A stretch of DNA of 64,000 nt, from the NCBI RefSeq assembly GCF_037042905.1, contig NC_087245.1, forward strand, positions 27,282,001 to 27,346,000, read 5' to 3'. The notes beneath the pieces are model-generated. The model was not told the DNA's origin, did no database searches, and saw only the letters and a list, made by a program, of their open reading frames with translations. The position numbers and the translations under genes are program-made. Origin of the DNA: Lytechinus pictus (lineage: Eukaryota; Echinodermata; Echinoidea; Temnopleuroida; Toxopneustidae). Every line of letters starts with the position of its first letter. Position 1 is the stretch's first letter. Below are positions 24,924-36,900 of the stretch, one piece after another.

Positions 24924-27900
24924 CTAAAGAAAAGAAAAAAAAAGATTCTATGAATTAGCCTTAAAATGCATTCAATTATTAACTTTATGCTAAATTCTTG
25001 TCAGAAAATTTAAGTAATATTTTTTGTCAAAGGTTATTAGTGCTGTGGTCGATAGGCCTCATATCGACATTGAGGTCGACATTCGAAGGATTTTCAATGA
25101 TTCCGACATGTCGACATGCATGCACCCACATCGACATGTAAACAAAAAAATAAAAAGGGGTCTATCCTAAACCTCACGAGTGTAAAGCTTACCTGAAAAG
25201 TTCAACATTAATTGGCGCGATTAAAAGCTTTATTCAGCTTAGCAGCGCATTAAAATAAGTGCGAGCTCGCCGAGCTGCGCGGCAGCAGAAATACGTCAGT
25301 GAGGGGCCAGCTTGCCCTAGTCGAACCCCCCTGATCCCGACGATCGCTCTAGACCTAGCTCTATGCATGCACGCGCACGTACCCATCCACGGAATTTTTT
25401 ATTGTCAATCTGAGGAGCTTGCGTTTGCAGCACATGTGTACCAGCGTATAATACGCAGTGATCACTGTTGTAATTAGTGATTCTCAAATTGGCTCCGAGT
25501 GTTATTGCGCAATGCTTTCGAGACCGGATTGTGGTACAAAAACTTGATTCTCCAGAAAAAATGTGGATTAAATCAGTGATTTTGGAAGTGAATTCACTCT
25601 AGCTTAGTGAAAATATGTTTTCTCGAACTGAGCCTGTATTATATAGATCTAGATCTAGTGTGAGGATATCACTCGTGTCAAGGTGAACACATTTGATTGA
25701 GAGTGTTATGTGCCGCAATCGAATGATTTTTTTTATGTTAGGGAGCATAGGCTGAATTACGGTCCCTTTTTCATGTCGACATTGTCGATGTCGGGATTAA
25801 TTTTTAAGCGTCATGTCGACATGGATTTTTGTTCCCGACAACAGCACTAAAGGTTATAGACCCCATCAGAGTCATGCATTTCTGCTTTTATAGTTACAGA
25901 GCTACATGTAAATTGTTCTTATAATTGATAAACTCAAATCATCATCAATTTAATTTTGGAATTTAACCATAAAGCAGAATTATGGCATGATTTTAGTGGC
26001 CATGATATCATCCCCTCTTCCCGAAGTTCCTCCAGTTAGAATTTATCTTTCTCTGAACAACTTATTGTTCATGTACCTATGTGCTTCGGTGCTTGTCTTT
26101 CACAGCACTTCTACAAATTCACCATCATTATCATTTTTCTGCTCTTGTGATAGAGTGTTTCATATCTAACGCTACGTACCTGTAGAAACTCGGTGAGTTC
26201 CACCCTGCCGTTCTTATTGCAATCCACTTCATTCATCATACTGCGTAGTTGATCTTCAGTCAAATCATCTCCAACACTCTGTCATAATACAGCAAAGGAA
26301 CCATCAATGAATAAAGAAATGTACATAAACACCAAGTGACAGAATAATCAACCTTTTGTATATTTCATCCCAGGGGAGTGTTTCATCAACATTTATGTCT
26401 GACAAGTTCTCAGATCTAACAACTTTCCTTGATTTTGATTGGCTGAGAAACCCTGTAACTATAGTAACTGTCGGATAAAACATATCTTGTCAGATAAAAA
26501 GCCGACAAGTCATTTCATGAAACGCTCCCCAGGTTTACTAAAAAAACAAACCCAACTTTACCACCATTTTGTCCATTGAGTAATGGGTCCTTTTATCCGA
26601 CTGACCGTATGCTGATCCCTATATACCCTCTTCAAACTCTGTTTGGTGGGGGTATTAATATAACAGATAACAGCTAAAACAATTTGGGTGTAGTACTATA
26701 CATGCTTATCTGTGTGCAGAACATGTGACTTCCAAAAGAATTGAGTCAATTAGTATTCACTTTGGTGATTCCATTTACGTACAGCAAACACCAATTCTTT
26801 GTTGCTTTATAAACAGCCTTTTTCAATCTACACCAAAAAATGATCAGTATATGGGCTCAGTTGAAAAGCTAATTGTACTTGTAATTGCACATGAAAGATG
26901 ACCAGTTACCTTTAAGAATTGTCTCATGTCATTAGGAGTAATGTATCCTTTCTTCTCTTTGTCCAACATCTGGAAACGCTTGGTGTATTTCTCCTTCTCT
27001 CCCTCTGTGAAGTTGATAGGTACAGTCATGAGCTCAGCTCGGCAATTGTATCCCATCTCCTCATTCAGAAATTTCCGTCCATTGGCAAGCTCCAGCTGTA
27101 GAACATAAAACAAAGGAAAACATTGTAGCATCTTACTTAATCTTAATACTGAAAGGCTTCAAGCATTTTACAAAGGGTTAAGTGTCATGGTGTAGCAGTT
27201 CTGACTCTCGCCTTGATATCAAAGGGTCATGACCATTGACTGGGTAATAATAATTACAATGTAAGGTGGTTAGAAACACAAAGTATTAAATGCTATATAA
27301 ATATAACAATTATTATTATCTATTATTATCAAGCCTGATTTGTTTATGTGCCAACGCACACAAGAATATTGATTGGTATCCTGAAGAGTATGTCTATTGA
27401 GCATAATCTGACTAAAGTGGTGATTGGTTTTACACCAAACACCTGTAGGTAAAAAAAAAGTGTAATTTCAAGAAAGTTGTGTGTTCGAATCCCACCACTG
27501 TCTGGCGTCCTTTTGCAAGGCGTTAATCCACACTTTGCCACTCTCGACCCAGGTGCTAAATGGGTACCCGGATGTGAAAGTCATTGTAGCTTGTCCAGTA
27601 CTGTGTGCGCCTCACAAGCGACTGACTGGAATATTCCCCAGGGAGTGGAGGATGTGCACACATAGTGTGCGGGAATGACTGAGGTAATGATACATCTGTA
27701 GAGCGCTTAGACACATCGTTCTGATATATCAAGCACTATATAAAAGTGGATAATTATTATTATTATTAAATCTGTGAAGCACCACTAGGTGCAAAAGACA
27801 CACCCAACACTAAGCAGCATTTCTAGCATTCAGGCAACCCTCCCCCCAAAAAATAGACACCCCCCAAATTATAAAAAGTCAACCATTGGGTTCTCCTTTT

Positions 27901-30900
27901 CAGGAGGATATCCAAAGCAACTGTTAGCTTACCTCTTGTCTAGTCTTATTCCAGCCGAGTTGTTTGGCCATGATCTCTACGATCCTTGGTAGGGCTTCTT
28001 CAGCTGCTTGAACATTGAGAAAGGCAAGACGGGTTCTCCTAGCCAACACATCCACTGCTGTACAGGCATATTCCTTCACTGCATATACCACCTGCAGTAG
28101 ATATGTTTGGTTTAATAGTGATACTGTGTCATTTAATACGGCATTACTATAATCCTAAACATATATATGTACTTCTACCTGTATCGGGATAACTAAATTC
28201 TATTGAAATAATAACAATTAAAAGCATTCCTAAGGAGACCCCCAAATAGTTTCTGTCTTTAACTTGTCCTTATCTGGATTGATAAAACTATTATTTATAA
28301 CACCATGCAAAACACTTGGTGTAATAGCTCAGTCACTAGAGCGGTGGATTCGCAAACCAGTAACCTAGGTTCAATTTCCCACTTGGTGTGCTAGTTAATT
28401 TTTGTATGGCAGTTACAAGTCCCCAGAGAGGACCTTAAGCCAACGGTCCTCTGGTTGCTTTCTTACAAGCATTCATGCTTTCTTAGCAATCAGGTAAAAC
28501 ATCACCATATAACCATTTACAAAATAGTTCCATTATTGAATGGAGGAGTGGCTTTTATGGTAAAGCCTTACCTCTGCTTCAATGTAAGGGAAATCTTCGA
28601 CCAGCCTCCTTCCTACAACGGGCCATCTCTTGCCCGTCAAGCTAGCCATTCGGGCTACCTCTACAGCCTTGTCTCCATAGGTATTAGACAAATGCTGGGC
28701 AACCTGTCAAAGAGATTATAATGCATGTGTTTCATTGAATTATTAGCCAGAGTAACTTTTGCTCACCTCGGTTTCGTTTCTTCTATAGTTTATGAATCAT
28801 CATGATATACACAGAATTCTTTGAGATATATTGACTATGTATTATTACTTTGATCATATTTTGTGAGCAGAAAAAAAAGAATAAAATTTGACTTCTAAAT
28901 CTTACTATATGGGGAAGATTAACTCATAAATGTGTAATACAACTCTATTAAATACAAATATCAACAGATTAATGATAAGAAAATTAACATTCAAATATTA
29001 AAAATTATTTTCGGAACAGTATTCTTCAGGTCTACCTTATCTGCATTGTGTACCCAACAAATCTTATCAACTAACTTTATCATTTGTTATAAATATATTA
29101 TATAACATGATTCAATTAGATATAACATGATAATAAAAATGCTTTAGCTACCACCTGTCCAAAAAGATCATATCTGTTGTTTCCCCTATTATTGGATCAT
29201 GTACAACAGAACCTGGTCACAAAGACCACTTGGTCAGAAAGACCGAATTCTCCCACATTCCTTGAATGCTTTTTGTGCACTGGTTTTATTTTAAACATAC
29301 ACAGTTCTTGCAAAGTGAACATCACAAATGATATAAATGCCTAAATGGGCACCTGTCTCACCTCATTTTCAAGACCAAAATCTTGAATGAGTCTGATGAA
29401 CATGGTGGGTGTCCAGCCGTGGGCGCCCTCTAACAGTAAACCATCGGTCAGTGAATTATGCCTTGGTTCTAGACCACATGCCTCCACTGCAGCATCAACA
29501 GCATCCACTGCCATGCTACGGTATGTCGTCCATTTACCACCTGAATAAATAGAATGGGAATATGAAGTATTGTCTTGTTGATAGCATCCACTGCTGCACT
29601 TGCACATTTTGTGCCTTTGGAGTGTGTTAAACATTTCACATTAGAGGAAGTAAACTTTGTGACAAAAACAGGATTAGGGATCTCACCAGAAAATATAAGC
29701 AAAATCTTTCTTGCAGGAACCCTCCAAGCATCTTTACATTAGTATATGCAGGCTATTACATTCATGTGGGATAGCTCCATTAATAAATGGATACAATAAA
29801 TGTAAAATACCAGTTTGTATAACATACAACACAACTAATGTAGGTTACCTACTTCTGTAAGACACGGTGGGCATTTCATAAAGTTGTTTGTAAGTTACAA
29901 GTGACTTTACAAACAACTGGTGATACTGTCTTAGGAGATAACTCCACACCAAATAAAATTTGGGTGCACATAATTTACATCAAGAAAGGATCACCAGGCG
30001 TTCATAGAGTCACATGTCACTTACAGACAGCTTTATGAAACACCCACATGCGGTTCTGGAAGCTAAGAGAACATTGCAAAACGTCTCTTTCTTACCTGCA
30101 ATTGTGATGAGTTTGTTATGAGAGACATCGATGACATGATTCCTTGAGATAGATTCGGTGTTCTTAGAGTTGGGGTCTGTCACTAAAGGTCTGATCCCAC
30201 TCCATGCTGCCATCACATCTCCTCTTCTTACTGCAGAAATCAAAGATAAATGAATGTAGTTGCAGTAAACACTGATTCAGGGTTCCTAGCTTTTCAAGAA
30301 ACAAAATTCCCTGATTTTTCCCTTATGAAGTTTAAAAATTCCCTGATAATTATTCAAACCTATTCCCAGTCTCGCATGTTTTTTAAGTTGTTGCAGTGAA
30401 TAACATGTACAGTATTTTCAGTATAAAAACAATAATGTAAAACTAATTAGTACCGCCATAACCAGTCATTCAATAGATTTTGTTTTGATATGCAGCAAAA
30501 TATAACAAAGTCTGACTGACTACCATGCTTTTGACTTTTCCCTGATATTTCCATCATTTGAGGCATTTTCCCCTGATTTGAGGTATTAAAAAAAATCAAA
30601 TTCCCTGATTTTTCTCTGACTGGAAAAAAGTAATATAATTTTCACAGAATTCCCTGATGGGCTTAAAACCCTGCTAATTTCATGACAAAGTCTGTAAATC
30701 CAAGGTTGATAATCAATATATCTTTGTAGATCTAGATCTGGTACAGTTACATAAACTGAACTTTGTGAAATCAAGAAATGTAAGCTGACAAAGAATCACA
30801 CTTCCCACACAGATAAGCACATATTGGGCAGTGTCTTGATATTGCTTGGAATGGTCCAATGGCAATATTAATCTCACCTGTGACATCTTTACTGAGGTAG

Positions 30901-33900
30901 TCTTTGATTTCTTTCAAGATGAATTGGATATCTGCTTCTGACGGTGAGGGATTATGGGTCACTTCACAAGGTCTATCTGTTGTCCCGGCAAGGGTAAATT
31001 TCTCCCAGGGAAGAAAGAAAATAACACGACCATCGCTGGTAGAGGGGTCCAACAAACCCATGGCTTCAGGACTAAACAAAGCAACAAGAACATACAACCA
31101 TCAGAGAAGATCAATGAATATTCAAACCTCAATGAGACAGATTAACCCTAATAAGACCCATGGCTTGAGGACTAGTAAAAAGAATCAAGAAAATCCAACA
31201 ACCAGAGAACAGCAATAAATGTTAAAATGACAATTAGATTAAGAGATGTTTGATAAAACAAGAACAAATTTGTGCATGTCTCTATATACATCAGACAAGA
31301 GAAATTGGACTCATGGAGGGCAAATGTTGCTTTAAAAACTTATCAATTGACTCATGATGGGGGAAAAAATGTTGCTAAAGGGAAATTTTCAATGAGTTCA
31401 TGGAGGGTAATTGTTGCTAAAAGGAACTTGTCAATGGATCTTTTGAGTTCGTCTAACTCATTTGATTGATAACAGCAACAATATCAGCAAAATAAAAATA
31501 TTGAAATGCAATGATGCATTCTACAAGCAACTGTCATATTCAGCATTTTTTTTTTTTTTTTTGGGGGGGGGGGGGTAAACTTGAGTCACATATGATAAAT
31601 AAAATAAGTCAAAAACATACTTCAAATATGAACAAGTGTAATGATCATAAAGCATAGCAATAATATTTAAAAAAATAATAATTACTGATTAAAGCACATT
31701 ATTTCCAATTAAGATTTGATTATAAATTTTGGTTTGATTTTAGTTTATATTATTGCAATACCCTACCTGTAATAATCTGGTAGTACTATATGAACTCCTG
31801 AGCTTGGCTGACAAATCTTCTTGCTTTCTGGAACTGCCATTTGTCTAATGCTGTCTGTAAATGGTCCAGTAGCATTGACCACACACTTGGCCAGGACACT
31901 GTATTCTTTACCTATAAAACAACCAGCAAGATATAAACCAATTCAATTTAAACTCATGACTTTATAATTACAATTGTAATCATTTGAATAAATCAACAAG
32001 CATAATCAACAAAAATCCAGAGTTCTTAGAAAAGCTAGAATAATGAGTGCCTTATTTATGATAAACTATAGACCTGATGCCATTATCATTGTATGATTTG
32101 TAGAGGAAATGAATTAAGGCTCACAAAAGATGTATTGCCAAGCACTGTGTAGTTATTGATCATGTAATTCTTTAAATCAGGCCAGATTTTTTTAAACAGA
32201 AAGTTCTGCCTCATTGAAAACATAGTACACTTGAAAACATAAACAATAACGCTGCATTTGAAAAGACCAACATTAACACTGTACATTGAAAAAAATCAAC
32301 AATAAACTGCACTTGAAATCACCAACATTAACACTACACTTAAAAGCACCAACATTGATACTGCACTTGAAATCGCCAACATTAACACTGCACTTGAAAA
32401 CTTCAACAAATGACACTGCACTTGAAAACATCAACATTAACACTGCACTTGAAAGCACTTCAGTGTCTACTAGAATGACACAACCGAGTCTATCCCTCAC
32501 CTGAGATTCTATCCCTTAGTCTTGCCCCTCTAACCTCCTCCTCGCCTACATCATTCTCAAACTTGATCAGATCAAGGACCTCTGTATGGTTAGCCAATGT
32601 GGCCCCCATCCTGGCTGCTGTTAGTGCTAAAGCTATATTCATTCTAGAATCATTGTGTTGACCTGAAATGATCAATAATAAACAATGATACATTACATCA
32701 TCATACTGTCAAATAAAAATATCCATACGATCAAAATTATGTATTCATACTTTTGAAGATGCATTGAGATTTTAAAAGGATTAGTCCTCCATAACTTGTT
32801 AAAGCCCATCTTCTTTAAGGACTCTTTTATGTCTCTTTTACTGAAATCCTAATCCTAATGTAATGACATTAGTTGTGTACATGTATGTAACTAATGTCTG
32901 TTATATTGACAATCTGCTTATCCTGTTACTAATGTTTTTAAAAATACCATGTACAAATGTTTGTGAACGAAAGAAAATGTATTATAAACTATGAATATGA
33001 ACTCAGACCTTACTAATGGCCAGGTGCCTTTAAAATGAAACAGGTTGAAGATAATGTAAAATTAAAAAATAAATAAATGCACCTATCAGACTCAGGGTAG
33101 GAATAACTAAAGAGTATTTCGAATTCTGATACCACAAGTTCTTTCTAATATAACTTGTCACCACTATACATCAAACCATGCAGTAATATAAATGGTTTCC
33201 TCTACAAAAATGACAGAAAAACATCTTCAGATGGGATTAATACCTTATTAAAACGTAAATATACCTATATATAAAATCTATGCTTCAAAGATGTGAATGT
33301 TATATTTTCACGGCTATGCCTTCGTAGGCAATCTTGTATTTCAGAAAGATTTTAAAAAGTAATACTATCATCCTTTATGCTTCAAATCGCAAGAAGAAAT
33401 GCTTTTACAATATCTCTGAAAAAAAGGAAGAAAATTAAAAAGTATAAAATTATTCTAAAATTGACTCTCACCATCATAATAGACAATAGCACCGACTAAT
33501 TTGTTTCGTTTCAGCATGGGAAACCTCTCTAATGCTCTTTCCTTGGAGAGGAAGTAGCTAGCCCTCAAGTTTTGTCTTCCAGCTACCAGATCATATGCTT
33601 TGATACCAGCCCAGTAGTACGGCAGCTGCCATAGTCTGTGTGAAAGTAACAGTCACGCAAAATAAACAGCATACTAAAAAATTACACATGCCTGAATGAA
33701 AATAATTCAAAAATTGCTAGTAGTTCTTATGATTCTTCTTACAAGATATATACAAGCACAATTTAAATTGAACTTACATTCTAGTCATTTACTGATATTT
33801 CATACAGTTGATAACATCAAACAAATGTAAATTCATGAGATAGTACATGTATGTACATTATTTCAGAAAATTTCATAGTCGTTGAATGATTTAAGAAAAA

Positions 33901-36900
33901 CTTCAACGAACATCTAAAGCCAACAAGGCCATGGATGCCCGATTGATAAGCCTCAAAGCCCCTTCATTGGGCTTAGATATTTGTGGGGCACTTTTTATTG
34001 ACTTTTTTGTTATTTAGCTAAAATATAGAAATGTGCCCTATAGGAAAGTAGCCTTGCATAAAAAATTGAAATTATAGGCCTAGAGGGATAGTTTGTATTG
34101 CAAAATCACTGAATCCTATTAAAAATAAAATGAAGTATTTTTTAACCAAAGATAGGCAAAGAGATCGTCTACACTACTTCATGCCATTGCCTTGTTTTTG
34201 GAAATACATAACTCAACTGTTTTTTTTTTTTTTACAAAATGACACTTACTTGTAAACAGGCAGCATAATTGGGAGAGGATAAGATAGATGTGGGGCAATT
34301 TCCAGTAGGTTTGCTCTCTCATGTAAGGCCTCCTTCACTAATTTGTACTGTGAAATGATCACAATAGGAATTAATCAATATTAATTAATAGGGGAAAATA
34401 ACAGGTTCCTAATATAATTCTTTAAGAAAGGGTGCTGGTTTGAAAATAAAAAAAAACTTTACAAGCCACCCCCCCCTCCAAAAAGGTTTTTGCTCCAAAA
34501 TAAAGGTTATTTTGGTCAAATTTCTACATAACCTGATTTCCAGGGGTGCTGCCTATGGTGTATAACATACACAGCACCCCCTCCCGAAAATCTTGGGGGG
34601 GGGGTGCTTCATCAGTACACCATCCCTAGCACCCATCATCCCGGGGCCATGGAAAATGAGGAATAATAATGAAGAATAAATCATTCTTATAAAGATAAAT
34701 ACTTAAAGGTTGATCTTCTACTAAGTATCCTTTTAACCGATTTGTGACTGAATTCTCTACTTACTGTAAGCTTTCTACCGGAACCACCCAGTTCCATGAC
34801 TAGCTATAAAGCACTGTGTTTGTCCGTTTTACATGATGCTCTTCATTGGTGTATATATTTTATTGATTTTCTTTACGTTGCATTATTTTTTAAAGATGTT
34901 ATATACACTTACACACTGTAAAATGGAATTAAAATTTGAATTTCATTAAAAAAAGTTATAGGAAATTGCATACCAATTACCTATTGAAAAACTGCACAGA
35001 TATTGAAGTTAGTAGTGCCTTTTCAAGAAGGTAACCAGTAGACTTACCTGGTCATAATCTAGACCAAGGATAGCTTTCTGAAGATAGCGTACACCTCCAT
35101 GGATCAGCTTGGTGCTTCGACTGCTTGTACCACTAGAAAAATCATACTTCTCTACCAGTGCCGTCTTCAGACCTGCATTGGATAAATTTAAATCAGAAAA
35201 AGTATTAACCTGTAGCCTACTAAATTCTGTAATTACCATAGGCTGTGTACAGGTGCAGCATGGTTACAGTAGGCAATGGGTTAAGAACTATGAACAGAGG
35301 TAAATTTAATTTCGGTGTTGGTGTTAATTCCCAATGTTGATGTTGGTGTCTAGAAAGACTTGGGCTGCTAATCTGAGCTCCTACTGACAGTGGGGGGGGG
35401 GGGGGGGAGAGGGGGGTGACAAATGATCATGACATACAAATTAATTTTCCAAGAGATGAGATGATATATATGCTTAAATTACTTCATTTTTCTGATACTT
35501 TTTATTCATTCATTTCATTTTGACAGGGAACGAAATCTGAAAAAAATAATCCAATAATAACCCCTTGTACAAAAGTCCATGAGGAAACATCAGTCAGACA
35601 TCGTTTGTCTAAAATCATTTTCAAAATGAGTAAAACTAATTAAAATACATGTACTAAGAATTGTATTTCAACTCACTTATCTGGAAAAATAAGAATTAAT
35701 GCATGATCATTGAATGCTATGCTTTAATAATCACAGTAAGGTCTGCCAAAATACTCATAATCATAATATTCTGGGCATGACTACCAGTAATCAAAATTTT
35801 TAACTTAGTAGATGCAAAACAAAAGCTATAGATACTTTTCTCTTCATATGAAATGCTATAATACACAGTTCATTAGATTTAGGATAGCCAGCTTGGGATT
35901 TCTTTATTTCAAGTAATTCCAGAATACACTGTATGAACAATACTAACCTCTGCTAACTGCGTCAAGTGCAACCCCACAACCGGTCGCTCCACCCCCTATC
36001 ACCAAAACATCATACTCATGAGTGTGTTGAAGGGATTGGATTTGCTGATCTCTGGTTGGTAGAGAGGAGATATAATGCACATTTCGGAGCTCAGCTGCCA
36101 CAACCTGAGCTTGTCGACTCTGGAAATCACCACAAAACATTTTTTTTTTAATCAAGGGATATCGAAAACTATTTCACATTAAACATAGTTTGAAGTTCTA
36201 AAGTGATTTAAAATACTAAGTAAAATGTAAATTGATTTATTGTCCATATCATTACTAACACATGGGTGGATACATCATAATGGCTTATTATTATGATTAA
36301 TCGTTCAAGGAAGAATTAGAGTTTACAAGGATTTGCCTAGCAAATTAATCAAGCCAGCTTGAAAATTCATGAGGTTCCATTCTCAATTTTTTTTTAATTT
36401 CCAAGGGTACCCTTAAAAATGAATTGGTTGGAAAGGTGACCTGTATTTTTCAAACAAAACTCCCAAGGCAATTACTCAAGTACCCTTGAAAATGACTTCA
36501 GTCTTGCCCCATCATTTCATTTTTGTAAATAATGGTAACACACATCAGCCATTTCATTACCAAATGTAAAATCAATCAACAGTTCTGTGAATTCTCTGAA
36601 TTGTATTGACATACAAAGAAGCAAATCAAACAACAAATGACTTGAAAAAGTAGAAATTTCAAGATAGGACAAAACCCTGTAAAAAATACCAAATAATTAT
36701 ACAAAAAGGTGGGGGAGGAAGAATGAAGAAAAAATGAGAAATGGACACTATAGTACTCAGAATAATTAGAAGTTAAATCAATAATGACTGAAACAATAGG
36801 AATGCTCGATCTAGTTAAAATATACCTTAAAATGAATAGATTATTCTAGATTTATATGTAACCATGCCTTAATTGAGCTGACTACTAGATCGTGAAAATT

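Noticed and set aside
26919-27108. Plus-strand ORFs over GPD2 exon 13
   Set aside because: They are antisense shadows of a confirmed coding exon.
27344-27678. Three short ORFs in GPD2 intron 12
   Set aside because: They cover the SINE body at 27470-27769 and its flank; no protein is suggested.
28318-28384. Functional tRNA gene
   Set aside because: A- and B-box-like sequences are present but the acceptor stem does not pair and the sequence continues as a SINE body.
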